Of a stretch of 64,000 nt of DNA, positions 12,101-25,900 are shown one piece after another. A program made the position numbers and the translations under genes. This DNA comes from Lunularia cruciata (lineage: Eukaryota > Streptophyta > Marchantiopsida > Lunulariales > Lunulariaceae), in contig OX419755.1 of the NCBI GenBank assembly GCA_948567375.1, positions 75,414,931-75,478,930 on the forward strand. The letters run 5' to 3'. The notes under the pieces were generated by a model. The model had not been told where the DNA came from and ran no database searches. It worked only from the letters and a program-made list of their open reading frames with translations. Every line of letters begins with the position of its first letter. Position 1 is the first letter of the stretch.

Positions 12101-13572
12101 ATATTTATTGACGGTCCCAAATAGAATCACAGGTACATCACATGACAACTCAAGCAAGGCACTAGACATGAAATATGTCTTGCCTGATGAGATGCAACGC
12201 AGCATGTCCATTGTGCGACAGGAGTGTCAAAGCATGTAAAAGCTGGACCTGAATAGTTATCAGATCCTCCTTGGTAAAAGGTTCGTCTGTAAGAAGCTCC
12301 CTCCAGTTCTTCGTCTTCAGATTGAGCTCTTTGATGGCCTGCGCGCAACATACATTCAGAGACACAGGCAATTAGAACCAAAAAAGATATGAATTTGTGA
12401 TGAAACATGTAAACAGATGTAGAGAAGCCTTTTCAAGAAAATCAAGACAGGGTCTAATTGAATGCGTATTTCGCTACAGTCATGAACCAACCAAGGTGAT
12501 AATAAAGAACGAAAAAACAACATCAAGTGGTATTCGAGACGTGCGGTGCGACGCCTATACTTATTAATCACTAGTGACTGAAGAAATATCAAAGGCAGAA
12601 AGAAGGTCTCTGCGGAAGAACAGCAAGTCGCAGAGAACATCTGGGACAGTTGATCAATTACCTCGTACGAGAATACATTTCCAGTTGTTTTAACAGCTAT
12701 AATGTGAGTGTATTCTGTGAAGACCTTGTGCAAAACAGGGCATTGATATTCTCCTGTGAGAGGAAAATTGATGTCAACAAACGTCAATAAACGCATGACT
12801 AGTAACCACTAAAAGTAACAAGTAAACTACCATGCCCCTAAAGACTACACAAGACAGTCTTTGACGCTACTTTCGAGATTAAGAAGTTCACATAAGCAAA
12901 AACCCTACCTTCAGAGTTCTTGTGGAACTGCAACTTTATTAGCTCCTTCAGTGCGAGGGGCAATCCTGTCACAGGATTCTTCCCATACTTCATAATGTAG
13001 GGCACAATGTATCTGCACACATTCGAATCTAAATAACATTTAAAACCACGCTACTATACGAAAGGACTCAAGTGATTCCCAAAGTACGTGCAAGAACTTA
13101 GTAGACGGCAATTTTCCTAAAATGACGATGTATCAGAGATGTTTTAGCACGGAACACACAGCAGCTGTAAGTAGGTCTGATTCAAGCAAATGGGCACCAC
13201 TTACAGTATGTCGAAGACGTGACCCTCGGCAGTGCACACTGGATCCTCAAAAGGTACAAAAGTCAACCTGCCACCACAGTCAGTCAGCAGGAAAGCTTCT
13301 GAATCCTTTTCACAAGTTCTAGCTAATAAGCAAGTAATTTGTCATACGGATGTATTGTCCGTTTACCTTACTCAACTTCAAACACAGATAGAATTTGCAC
13401 CATGCAACAAAGAATTGGTTTACAAATGGTCTGGAAGTGCTTACGCGCAGCAGTAAAACGGCAACCGCTTGAAAGGTGTACGCAAGTCCCGAGATTTCGC
13501 ACCACCCCATTCTGTCGCCCACTCTGTTTTGGTAATGAACATTCGATCCTTGCTATGTTGCTTTTTCCCCAT
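9140..13572 (-). CDS. CYP65: Peptidyl-prolyl cis-trans isomerase CYP65 (PPIL2 family, U-box + cyclophilin, 11 exons)
   Basis: Nuclear U-box cyclophilin, orthologue of plant CYP65 and animal PPIL2/Cyp60, a family combining an E3-type U-box with a cyclophilin fold and found with spliceosomes. Exons: 13572-13445, 13267-13205, 13012-12909, 12753-12662, 12338-12249, 11791-11716, 11465-11107, 10953-10697, 10191-9903, 9727-9614, 9346-9140. All junctions are GT-AG and phases close, giving 592 residues (the Arabidopsis protein is about 595). The N terminus [20 protein letters not shown] is the family signature and fixes the start. The U-box region covers about residues 35-115 (PFEDPVC, GKNPVTG). The cyclophilin domain starts near residue 344 ([20 protein letters not shown]), with [23 protein letters not shown] and YKHTVFG. 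The tryptophan that contacts cyclosporin in CypA is histidine here, as in plant relatives. A charged tail ends NFSCW. The donor of exon 7 (CTG|GTTCGT) is weak but is required by the alignment. Confidence 0.96.
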
Positions 13573-14102
13573 CGCGACGTCTTCTAAATACGCACTGGAA
13601 TCTGATTATGCAAAGTCAAGGAATTTGTACACAGTATGCACCTCGAAATCGTCGTCCCACGGCAGAATCCCTAACAAGAACGCAAAAATTCCTGCGAGTC
13701 CTTCCACAAGTTTGACATAAGAATTTCACAATCCGCACTAATTTTTCTGGCGTCAAAATTGTTTTAAGCTGGAAGCTTTTCGCACTCCACCACCTTGATG
13801 AAGTGTGTGAGAAAAACTGGACTCGTGTGACTAGTCATCAAAGATAGTGCTGTAGCAAAGCTGCTCACTGCTTCCCTAATAAGATGTTTCCGAAAACTTT
13901 CTTTCCCCACTCTTACTTCCCGGTCAGTTAAACTGCTGTGCACTTTCTCTGTTTCCCGCATCACCTACACCACCCGGAGGCCAAGGCGAACAATATTTAG
14001 CGGTCCGGTTCTCTTCTATCTTGTGGAGTGAGAAAACTCATTTTCATTTTCAAGGTTGCTCTGAGAATACAAGATACACACCTGGCAGGACCTTTAAATA
14101 GA
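13573..14102. promoter_or_regulatory. CYP65 upstream region
   Basis: About 530 bases between the CYP65 start and the retrotransposon tail at 14103, presumably holding the promoter and 5' UTR. No recognisable core promoter motif was found. The available promoter space is limited by the insertion. Confidence 0.35.
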
Positions 14103-14375
14103 GAAGAAGGGGACCGCGTAGGAAAAAAGAAGGATGGGAAGACCCCATCAAGCCGCACAAAGGAAGGAAAAAAAAGTAACACGGGGCTAAGCCCCAAAAG
14201 AGTATATATGAGAAATTTGCATTCCCGCACCTAAGATATTCTAGGTATGCAAGTCGGCCGCTCTACACACAACTACACAACTGGAGCATTCGAGGAAACA
14301 TCATCTAATGTGATTGCTCTCCTATGGATTGCACCCGCCACTACCATTTGTAAAGCTATGGATGGATAGGTGGTC
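14103..14375 (-). mobile_element. Non-LTR retrotransposon 3' end, copy B (5'-truncated)
   Basis: The minus strand carries the end of the reverse transcriptase frame (SIALQMVV, GAIHRRAITLDDVSS), then CCTAGAATATCTTAGGTG, the palindrome GGGGCTTAGCCCC, GGCTTGATGGGGTCTTCCC and CTACGCGGTCCCCTTCTTC. It matches 38560-38812 in inverted orientation over about 250 bases. The upstream end stops abruptly, as in 5'-truncated LINE copies. It marks the edge between the gene island and the AT-rich block. Confidence 0.82.
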
Positions 14376-17300
14376 GATCTTCTGGACGTTTGTATTTTAA
14401 CAGGACTACGTACCAGTGCTATGTACACTCTCTATCCGTAACTAATATTAACTACTCAATCAGTGTTAATCCAGTGTGCATACTTAATCAATATTAAATC
14501 ATAATTAGTGTCATTCAACACAAATAGAGACCTGGGGGAAAATTAGAAGATAAGCATTAATTGACAATAACTTTTGTATCTTCTTTGTAGAGGGTGTTGT
14601 CATGATATATTTGAAAATAATCTTGTTTGGAGAGTCTTCTAACATTACTTATATAGTATATGGAATATTGGTATAAATATTCACTTTAGAATTGAAAATT
14701 AATCTCAAATTGAATATAAAAAAGTGTGAACCCAAGATCTCAACAAAGAAAATCTTCATGCTAACTTATTCTTGTGCTTTGTTTTGTGATTTGTATATCA
14801 TAAACTAACATTCATAGTCTTTATTGTAGAGTTCCTCTACTTTAATTGTTTCAGTATGTTGTTTATATGTTTAATTAACACTTAATGAGTTCATTTCGAA
14901 CTTTATATAGAGGTGTGTGTGTAATTTATTTCAATCCTTTCTAATTTGGATTCTTAAATACTAGTATCTTACCAATTCGAAAGATGATCCAAAATGCACT
15001 AAATATTACAGAAAAAAAAAAGAATGTAGCAGTGCTAGCTCTCTAAAGAAAGCACTAAAAAATGGCAGAAACGTTTACGTTCATGAAAACCTAAATTCCG
15101 CAAGGCAAATTTAGTTTGTGCTAGACTAGAACGTTCTTATAGACATAGACCAACCTATAAATGGGACATAACACATAACAGAATTTAGTCTATTTTTTAT
15201 GCTTTGATATTTAATATATGTTGGGTCGGAAATTTACCCGTAGGTTGGAAATTTTCAAGTTTATGAATACTCCTAAACATCATTTGAGTGTTTATAATCT
15301 CAAGTTCTCGCCTCAATTCCCTAAACAAGCAACAATTTAGTTTTAAGATTAAGTGATCATATGATACACGCAAGGCAAGATGTATAACTAGTACTCTATT
15401 AAATGTTGAAATTTACTTAGAAGGTTTAATGAGGACTAGGTATATGATAAATTCTTGATGATAATAAAGAAATTAATACCTTTGTTTGGTTAAATGAATA
15501 GAAAGTGTTCGTATCCAATAACATCTAATTAAATGAAAAAATTTCAGTATAATCTTTCTTCGATTGTAAACATCAGTCCTCAATAAGATTTCGAGAAAAC
15601 TAATGCATTTTATATTATATAAAGAGACACATTAAAAAGAAAAACAATATCAGGAAAATTTACTATAAAATTCAAAATTTTACTAAATATTATAAAGTTC
15701 AACATGCTATCTTCAACATATGAATAAATTTCAAGAAAAAATATACTCTTAACTATAAAAAGGAAATGGGTTAATTTGGGGACATGCTTCTTAGAAAGAG
15801 TACATGGATAGACAAAGTTCTCTAGAAAATGAAAAGAAATTATATTTTATAAAAAAATTATAAACTTATTGAAATTAATGATTCTATTAAAGAGAAATTC
15901 ACATAAATATCCATAACAAATACAAAACTACTCCTAACAAATTTTTATTTGAAAATATATCCTTGGTGGTGGGTGAAAAAGTGGTTCTATGAGAAATGGT
16001 CTGCAACTATTTCACTACTTGTGTGCTCCATTGTTTCACCATCCACACCACATCATATTGCATCCTCATACCGAAACAACAACCAAACATCAACTTTGTC
16101 TAAGGTGCAAGATACAACAATGTAAGTGAAATGCTACCTCATATTGCTTTAACATGGCATTCATGCTTTCAAGGTACAAGTGATGATATAGAACTATGTA
16201 ATCGATAGACACTTTAAGTTGAAGGTATGATCATGAAGTCCAAAATCTGAGTAGCTCATTGCAAATGAGTTACATGCATGCCCACTTATGTTTGTCTCTT
16301 TTATAAGTTATCAAGTTTTATACTACACTAAACAGTGGGTTGCACTTCTGATAATTGTAATTATGAATTTTACATTGTTTAGCTATGTTTACAATCCATA
16401 CCATTTACAACATTCACACAAGCAGAGGACAAACCACCTCAAGATGTTGTAAAGGATGTTGTAAATATGCTTATTGATAACATCCTTTCACAAGCAAATG
16501 CTAAGAGCATTATGTTGGTCTAGACCATTTGTATCAATTGTTTGTATAGCTTTTTTTCTTGTACTTTGTATCAATTTCTGGAGTCTTGTTCACTCTTGGG
16601 TATTAGTAGAACACACTTGAAGAGCAAATACCTTGGGATACTACAATAATGTGAGTATCAATGCGAGTACCTTATTTCAAACATTGTTGAGGCATTCAGT
16701 ACATGAACTTTAGATGCACTTGAATTCCCCTTCCTCTAAATAGTTGAGCTCATATATTGGAAGTTAATGTGTTGGTTTATGGAGCAATGCATAAAAACCA
16801 TAACATGCAAATTCTATCTCATTCCTTCAACCAAGAAATGGGTCCAATTTACAATCAATCATACACAAAGGTACCAAGTCATCCACGTAAGTACCACAAA
16901 ACAAATCAAATGCTTATTTCAACTTTCAAGTAAGGTTGTCAATCTCTAAACAAATAATTCTACTTACCAATCTTTTCTATTTTGTTTTTGCAACTTAATG
17001 TACATCACTTTGCAAAAAAATGCTTTGTTGTGGAATCCTATAAAAACGTGGACAATAAAACTATCCATCCAATCCCTTACAAAAGGCAAATAGGAAGATG
17101 TTATGCTTGATATTGAGACAATAACTACGATGAGAACAACATATACCTTTTGCCTCCCTTCAAAGACTTAGAAATACTCATTGTCTCTTTGGTCACTATA
17201 AGACAAAGAACATTCATCAAGAAGAAGAAAGTTGCAAGATCAGACAAGTATATTAGAAAATAGATAATGACTTAAGGGGTATATTTGCTAATAAATTTGT

Positions 17301-17859
17301 GTTAAGTGTATTTTAGCCATTTTACATTTGTTAAGTGCATTTATGTAAAATTTCCTTTATTAAATAATATGGTTGCCACATTTTATCCCTATAGTACAAT
17401 CCTTTAATTATTATCTATTCTTCTTGTCTTTTTTACAATTTTATTCACTTTTATATTATTATATTAAAAAATTATTAAGAAGTAATAACAACACCTTCTT
17501 TTTCATATCATAGATAATGCAGGCTAAAATGGGCGTGAGCTCATCCTTTCACTTAGAGTCTACGGAGGTATTTAGAAAAGGAATTCCCCAAGGATCTAAA
17601 ACAATGAGGTATTTTCTCTAATTTTCACTGAGTTAAATTGAAAAAAATCAGTTTAATTTATAGAATATTATTTTAACCACTTTACTTAATATGTATGGAT
17701 TGGTAATAAAATTAATGGTAAGTTATTGAGATTGGTATTGCTTTATTTAGGTATAAAATTTATCAAATACACCTTTTTATTCATTTAAAGACAAATTTTA
17801 GTACACAAGAAATTAATATTTAATACATATAAAGGTAAATCACAATTCACAAACAAGTA
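14376..17859. other. AT-rich non-coding block
   Basis: No frame longer than about 60 codons and no transposon motif recognised. It is probably the decayed remains of older elements. Confidence 0.55.
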
Positions 17860-18613
17860 TAAATGTTAAGTTGTTAATATAACAACCATGTGTCATTCAA
17901 ATTTGTAATTATGTAATAAGAACCAATCTATCCACAAGTATACAAGTTGAAGATGGCTAAAATTGAGATAAAGTGTCACAAAGATGACAATATTTATCTT
18001 TTGTATTTAACCTCTTGGGTAAAGTCATTCCTAAAAGAAGGTAAAGCAACCATTTGGCTCATTGCAAAAGACAAAATCACCAATAATCATGCTTTCTAAA
18101 TATTTAATTCAAAGGATTCTTGAACGTGATGATTCACTTGTAACAAAGTTCACTTTGCCTTGGATTCCCATGTTACCCACTTAACAAAATCTGTTCCATT
18201 CAGTGTTATTGAGTTGCTTGTGCCATTTGAGTTTTTTTTTTTGCATTATGAGCTTTGTAATCCTACAAGATCAACTTGACTTGAGGTACTACATATTATA
18301 TCTTAGAATGCACATATGAAGTGGAGGTAGGAAATTTGAGGATCCTATCATCCTAAAAATTATGTTTGTGAGTAGTGTTTTACTTTTCCTAAAAGGCACA
18401 ATGTCATAAGAATCTTGAATGAACACAAAGCTTAATCTTATAAATTAGTGTTATTGTATGATACTCCAAGTGTTGGGTAGCCTATCAACATATTGTTCTT
18501 GACCTTTGCATAGCCTCTAGAGTTTTCTACTCTAGTTCTACAAAAATGATTCTACTCACTCAAGTGTTTTTTCTCTTACATCAAGTTTCCTCACCCATAC
18601 TCAATTAAGCATG

Positions 18614-19351
18614 TGTAATACTCCGAGGACAAGAGAAGAGAGAGAAACACAAATTACACACTAAACATTTGGTGCCCCAAAGGAGCACCTTCTCTTTATT
18701 ATATAGACAAAGAGGATCTCCTCCAAGGAAGCTCCACCATAGGATTAGGCTCACAGATAGGTGACATGTCAGCAAGCTCCACCCTTGGATTACTTACTTG
18801 GATGGGTGACATGTCGGTCTAGGTCCTATCTGGTTGGTCAAACAAGCTTTGATTGGAGGGAATCTTTTAGGGAATCTTCTTGTAGGAGTCTCCGAATCAC
18901 GTAAGGTACTATTGGAAAGCTCTCCACGAGACAAATTAGGGGGGAAGGAAGGCCAACCTTTCCTCTATTGGGGGGAGGGGGGGTCTGCACATTTTTGAGG
19001 CCTAATTCATCTGTTTAGGCCTCCGAAATTGCCTTCAAAGATTTCAGTCATATTTTGGTTCATACTCTATTAGTAAAAGTCCCCTTTTGGTGATACTTCT
19101 TTCTGATCTGTTTAGTTCATCATGTGTAAAATTCTTCCAAATGTTACCAAACCAATTCTCATATTTAAATCATATGTCTAGCTATTGGTTCTAAGGTTCT
19201 CAAGTCTATTTTGGTTTTTGCTCTATTAGTAGAAGTACTCTTTTGGTGATACTTCTATCTGATCTATTTTCACCATCATGTATAACATCATTTTAGATGT
19301 TACCAAACCAAATTTCACATCTAGATCATATGGCTAGCTCTTGGTATTATA
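18614..19351. mobile_element. Solo LTR, 738 bp, with 5-bp target duplication
   Basis: Starts TGTAATACTCC and ends GGTATTATA, giving near-matching inverted tips. It is flanked on both sides by GCATG (18609-18613 and 19352-19356). The paralogous copy has a single GCATG at 30301-30305 followed by the same downstream sequence (TAATCACTCATAC against TAGTCATTCATAC), which is an empty site. The right part holds a 156-bp tandem duplication (19051-19206 and 19207-19351). No internal retrotransposon genes remain. Confidence 0.85.
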
Positions 19352-20556
19352 GCATGTAGTCATTCATACAAAATGTAGACTAATACACATACACCAACTC
19401 AAGAGTCTTAATGGTATAAACTTTATTTATTGCAAAAGAAGAATTCATCAAATAGATGTGGCAAACATTTGCCCTTAACCTTTTATACAATTTCTACCTA
19501 ATCACAAAGAAATCCAATGGCTACAAAGTATTAAAGAACCACTAATTACATTTAACCCTCACTAATCTTATCTTAATTGTATCGTAATCTTATCTTATGT
19601 AGGCAAGGTCCATGTGGAATGACCACCTCAACCTCTTGTCATTTATTGCTAGCTTCTTAGTCAATAGGCTAACACAAGGCTAATGTATTGTATCTTGTCC
19701 AACTATGTATGAATTATGTACAAGTATAAAGGGTCTTGCACTACAATTATAAAATCTTCCCTAACTATGAGGTCAGTTCGAGTTGTTCTAAATAAAGTCT
19801 TATCACTCATCCATTTCAAAAGCAAGTAGCTTTTGCAAAAAATTGCCTTTGCTCTTACAAATTGGACAAGCAATACAAGTTCCTTCTTATATCCTACAAC
19901 TTCTCTTACTAAGCTAGTCTGTACCTTTTGGAATTTCAAGTTAGTGTGGCTTTGCAACTTATTAGACAATGCCTTGAGTTGATTTTTTGTATAGACTTTC
20001 CTCTCCAATATATCAATTTGTGTTCATAAATCCTTCATCTTTGTACCTTGGAGTTCTCATTGACAATGCATTCCAATTGGTTTAGAAGTTGAGTTGCCAT
20101 ATGCTTGATTGTTGTAAGCGACCATGTCCATTTGTTCTATAGATTGGTTTGTTCAATTAAGAGTTTTTCAACAACTCATCTCATATTTTCATTTATTGCT
20201 TTTCCTCCTTTCTTTCTAGCATTTGAGCCTTGTGTCAAGGTCTTGGATACAAAGATTGGTTAACTTCTTAAAATTCTTGTATCATGTTTCCATCATCATT
20301 GCCTTTGTGCAAGCCTCATCTAGCTTAGTATGTAGTGATAATAATGCATCATCTCATGCTCATAATTTTTCTTTGTGTTGGTTTTGTTCCTAAAAGACCT
20401 TTGCATCAAGTTTATCAACTTCTAATTTCAGTTGTCATATAACTACCTCATTCTACTCTTATCATAAGAATTTGTCTTTTTGGAATTTCTCTAGTATTCT
20501 ATCCTTCTCCTTTGAAGAGTTTACTTCTTCTTCAACCCACTTCTTGGCTTTATTCA

Positions 20557-21003
20557 TGTAGTAGACCAATGAGAGAAATATGAGAATGGATGGCCAAGTC
20601 ATATTGAAACTCTCAATTATTGGGAACTTTGAATGCCTAACATGAGCTTGGGCTTTGGTATTTATAGTGAAGCAACACAAGGCTCTTGAGAAGCTCCCAA
20701 GTAAGCTTTCCTCTCAAAGTAGTGTTCTTGGAGTACAAGCTAAGCTATCCAAGAAGCTACCAAGGAAGCTTCCTACTAGAAGCCTCCTACTTGGTATACA
20801 AGCTCAGTTAACCATTAACTTGATGTGCAAGTTACCAAATCCTTGGCAGGTACCTATAAGCTTCACACTAAGAAGCTTCCAAAGTGCTTCTAGACATTTG
20901 ACCAAGAAGTTTCCTAGATACTTCTAGAACATTCTTTGAAATTCCTAACTATATTTGGCTTTTGTTACTAACTTGTCTACTAACTTTATATTATAATATT
21001 TCA
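20557..21003 (-). mobile_element. Solo LTR related to the chromovirus LTR, 447 bp
   Basis: Bounded by TG...CA on both strands and flanked by ATTCA direct repeats (20552-20556 and 21004-21008). Its minus strand aligns with the chromovirus LTR at 21676, sharing ATGTTCTAGAAG, TATAAATACCAAAGCCCAAGC or close variants, CTCATGCTAGGCATT-like sequence and the AAGCTTCTT-rich minisatellite. The equivalent place in copy 2, near 31540-31560, has no insertion. Confidence 0.85.
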
Positions 21004-21675
21004 ATTCATTGCAAAGGAAGGCATTCTCCTTGGTAGTTGTTTGGGCCAGCTTGTGTAGGTATTGTATGAGCATTGCAATGTTCGTATAGTAGGATAAAGT
21101 TCCCAATAAAATGGCATAAACTCCTCTAAGACCCTTATCATTGGCATCACAATATTGACAATGTATACCGCCATCAATCATAAGAGTGAGTTGTTGTTGT
21201 ATTTCAAACAACATTGTAAGTCCTTATTGTGTTGGTGATCCTTGTATGTTCATTGTTTTCCAACCATTGGCCAATATGCTAATCCTTAGGATCCTTCCTT
21301 GTCCCCTCATGGGTTGTGGCCATATTGTCAACCATATTGGCATTTTCTCTCTCCACCTACAATCTCCCACCTATAAAAACTTCTTCCTTTAATTTCTGCA
21401 CTTTGTCTTCAATAGGTAGTTGCAGTTGGCATTCTTGCTCAATGGGACTTTCTTGGGAAGACTTGGACTCATTGTCATTGGTACCTCTATTGAGATCAAC
21501 AATGTTGAATGCTTTTGTTGATGTGAAGAGAAGAGATCTCCAAATTTTTGTGTTTGGGTTTCTTGTTGGTTTCTTTAGTTTGGAACTAGAGATATTTTTC
21601 TCCTCTTTTTTCCTTGTCTTCCACTTTTTCAAAGATACTCTCATATTTTCATTGTTTGTTGTTTGGAACAATTTT

Positions 21676-22218
21676 TGTAACAATATGGAGTTTATAGACG
21701 AGTTAGTTGAGAATACAAAAGTAGCAAATATGCAAAATTAGCCAAGAATTATAAGAATGTTCTAGAAGCATCTAGGAAACTACTTGGTACCTTCCAAGTA
21801 TTGGGTGATGTGTATACCAAATGGTGACTTCTAGGAAGAAGCTTTTTGGAAAGCTTCTTGGCTAGCTTAGCTTGCATGCCAAGTATGTGGCTTCTAAAAG
21901 GAAGCTTCTTAGGAAGCTTCTTGACTAGCTTAACTTGCATGCCAAGTATGTGGCTTCTAAAAGGAAGCTTCTTGGGAAGCTTCTTGACTAGCTTAACTTG
22001 CATGCCAAGTAGATGGCTTCTAGAAGGAAGCTTCTTGGTTAGCTTAACTTACATCTAAGAAGGCAGCTTCTAAGAAGCTTCCTAAGAAGTTTCTCAAAAG
22101 CCTTGTATGTTCTCTATAAATGCCAAAGCTCAAGCTCATGCTAGGCATTCAAAGTTTCCTTCATTCAAGAGTCCCAAGGCAAGAATCTCTTGGGTATAGT
22201 GGAGACTTTTGTGTTTGA
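21676..22218 (+). repeat. Chromovirus 5' LTR
   Basis: Begins TGTAACAATATGGAGTTTA. It contains a 63-bp minisatellite of about 3.5 units, TATAAATGCC as a likely TATA box near 22116, and CTCATGCTAGGCATTCAAAG. The right end is inferred from alignment with the solo LTR and is uncertain by about 10 bases. Confidence 0.78.
21850..22060. repeat. 63-bp minisatellite inside the LTR
   Basis: Units repeat GCATGCCAAGTATGTGGCTT at 21874, 21937 and 22000, each with AAGCTTCTT motifs. The 3' LTR and the reversed solo LTR carry fewer, more diverged units, so the copy number differs between LTRs of one family. Read on the minus strand it gives a misleading 21-residue repeat peptide. Confidence 0.9.
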
Positions 22219-22979
22219 TTGTGAATGTTATTTTGAAGCTACAAATCTTCAAGATGATCGGAGATAAATTCTCTTGGCTTCAAGGCAATTGGATGGAGTG
22301 GCAAAACTATGGTGGCAATTCTGAGTGGAGCAAATTGAATGGAAGTTTTTTATGCCAATCTTGACATGGGAAGAATTCAAGAGCACAATAATTGGGAGAT
22401 TACAAGCTATAAAGTTACACAAGATAGATTGTCAAAATTGAATTGGCAAATTGGTTCTATGAGAAGCTACATCATTCAATTCTAGAATACAATAATACAA
22501 TTTCTAGATATATTGGAAAGTGAAGCACTTGATTGATTTTTGAGGTGCTTGAAGTCATGTACCAAATTGAAAGTGACCATTGGGAGCCTGAACACTTGGA
22601 AGAAGCCATGTTGTTGGTTGAGTGCTTTGTTTCCTTGGTTGTGATAACTTTGTCTTTACCTCAACTTTCATAAAACCTACTAACACACTACGCATGGATC
22701 TAGGAACTAACACCAATGGAGATTGATGCGGTCCAATGGATACCACTTGGCATTGTAGATAGAGAAAGATTATGACAAAATGGTGATTACTTTTATTATT
22801 ACCAAATTGGACATTGCATTGTTGAATCTCCACTCAAGAATGGATGACCTTGATAAATTACCCAAATTGAGTTTATGGAGCATGATGATCAAGTAAATGA
22901 AGAATCTCAATAGGAGTGTTCAACTCATCTATTGAGAACTTGATTAGTTCCAATGGGATTGAAGGCTCGAGAGAATTGC

Positions 22980-25900
22980 ATGTCCATGTAATTATCAAAG
23001 GAATTAGGTATTTCTATTAAGAAAGTAATTCAAGCAAGTAGATGGATGATGGAAGATGGTAGAAAGGGTTCTACATTCCTTACCTCACATTCTATTACAT
23101 TCAAAATTGGGAAGGAATATTTGGAGTGTATGAGATTTGTAGTGGTACCTCTACATTATGATGTCATTTTAGGTTTGGCTTGGCTTGAACATCATAAGGT
23201 TCATTTTGATTAGACTCGACAATAAATTCAAGTACAATACCAAGGTACAAATTACCAATTAGTTTATCTTGCACCTTTGAGTAAGACACCTAAGAATAGT
23301 TAGTGCTAAGATAAAAAAAATTATTAGTAAAATAGCTATACAGCAAGCTCTGGAGGAAGATATTCATTATTTTGGTTGTGAATCAAGTAGATTGTGCATG
23401 GAGAATCTGATGAGGGCCAAAATCCTCATCAAGAAATGGTTGATCAAATAGTTAAGTAGTTTGTAGATGTATTTCTAGATGATCTGCCAAAGGTGTTACC
23501 CTCCGATTGTGATATACCTTTCAAGATTGAGTTATTACCAATAAGTATTCCAATGAATAGACCAATCTATCATCTCTCACCAAAGGAGTTAGAAGAGCTT
23601 CAAACAACATTGATAAAGTTGTTGGAGAAGGATTTCATATGATAAGTGCATCTCCTTGGAGAGCACTAATGCTACTTGTTCCAAAGAAGGATGGATGACT
23701 TCACTTTTGTATTGATTATCGTGGCCTCAATAAACTAATAATGGAAAATGCATATCCCTTATCTCAAATTGATTACTTGCTAGTTCAATTGAGTGGAACA
23801 CAATAATTCTCTAAGCTGAATCTCCAAAGCAGCTATTGGTTGATTCTCATTGATAGAGAGGATGTGCAAAAGGTTACCTTTTGCACAAGGCATGGGCATT
23901 TTGAAAAGAGAGTTCTACTTTTTGGGCTCACTAATCCTTTGGCAATCTTCATGGATAAGATGATTAGGTGTTAGATAGGCTATTAGATTGATAGGTGGTG
24001 GTGTTCTTTGATGATATTTTAATCTATAGCAATACAAAAGCAAAACACCTAAATCACATATGAGAAGTCCCAAGATGACTATATCATTGGAGATTTTACT
24101 ACAAGAAGTAAAAGTGTGCCTTTTGGCATAAGGGAGTTATCTTCTTGAAGGGGATCAAGATAGAAGAATAGAAAATCAAAGCCATTACTAATTGGCCTAC
24201 TCCAAAGGATGCTATAAAAGTGCAATGAATTTTATAGATTGGCAAATTTTTATTGCTATTATGGTTCATCTACTACTATGCTCATGTGGCAAAATCATTG
24301 ACCAATCTCTTGGGGAAGACCTCAAGCTTTGAGTGGACCACCAAGCATAAAGAAGTATTCTAAAAGCTGCACCATATGGTGTCTTCAAGACATATTCTGC
24401 AACCATAAGATCCTCAACTACCTTGTGTGGTTGATTTTGATGTTTCTAACTCTACCATTGGAGTTGTGTTGCAATAAGAACCTCCAGAAGGGTTACATCC
24501 CATTGCTTTTTTGTCTTGCCAAATAAACACTACAAAAAATAATTGCTTTTTTCAAGATCAAGAACAACTAGCAATGGTATATGCCACTAAGGTATGGAGG
24601 CATTACCTCTTGGTAAAACAAGTGATCATATGAACCAATCACAAACCCTTGTTGTAGACATTACATTTGGAGCACATGAAGAGTAAACATAATCTATGCA
24701 AAGAACAACTACAATTTTTTGACATCAATCTTGAATACAAACCTCATAGGTTCCATGTCATCCTTGATGCCCTATCGTGACAACTTGATTTGAAGACTCT
24801 TCCTCTCATCATAATAGCAATTACGATAGTGACACTTGACTCAAAAGTCCAAATCAAGTTTAGAACTACTTTACAACATGACCCCTTCTTTCAAATGGTA
24901 CAAGATCATCTTGTAGCACACAATAAGGAATACAACACCTTCTATTTCAAGGAAGGCCTTCTATTGCATGAGAACCAGATCTATGTTCTAGCCAAAGGTG
25001 ATCTATGACTTGGGTGCCGTTAAGAAACCCATGACTTACCAATTGTTGGTCACATGGGTGTGGACAAGACCTTGGTGTACCATACAATGCCAATGGTGGT
25101 GGCTCAACATGGCACAAGAGGTTCAAGAGTTTGTTTAATCTTGTGAGAGATTCCAACACAACAAGGCCATTAACCAAAAATAGAGTGGACTCCTTCAACC
25201 ACTTTCCATCCCATCTGCTCAATAGGAACACATGAGCTTAGATCTCATCACACCCTTGGCTAAGACAAATCAACATCACACAACAATCATGGTGTTTGTG
25301 GATAACCTTAATAAGCAAATACATTTGGCACCAACCTTGGATATAGTAGATGTTCCAACATTGGCTCAAATTTACTTTGAAAATGTCTTCACACATCATG
25401 GGATGCCTCATATACTCATCTTTGATCGTGATCCCTAATTCACCAAAAATAATTGGCAAGCACTCTTCTAACTAGTCAACACCAAGCTTGCTTTGTCCAT
25501 GGCCTATCATCCTCAAATTGATGGACAAACCAAACATGCAAATTGCATCTTGGAGGATATGCTTATGTTTTGGTCAACATTCACTATACCAATTAAGATG
25601 AATGCTTTGTAGTTGTTGAGTTTCCTTATAATAATTCTAAGCATGCAAGCACCACATTCTCTCTCTCTTTCTTTAATTTTGGCCAAAACCCACTTGCTCC
25701 AGATTTTTTTCTTTCTCTTCCTCCATCTCATGTACTCCATACTTCTACCTTCTTGACCATAATATCCCAATCCCTATAAAAAGCTAAATCTCATCTCTTA
25801 TTGCTCAAAATCATCAAAAATAATGATTGTACCAACATCATTATGATCTCACCTTTCAACTTGGCGATAAGGTCAAACTTTCTTCTAGTAACCCAACCCT

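Noticed and set aside
21749-22003. 84-residue minus-strand frame with a 21-residue repeated peptide
   Set aside because: It is the 63-bp LTR minisatellite read in frame (63 is a multiple of 3), not a protein.
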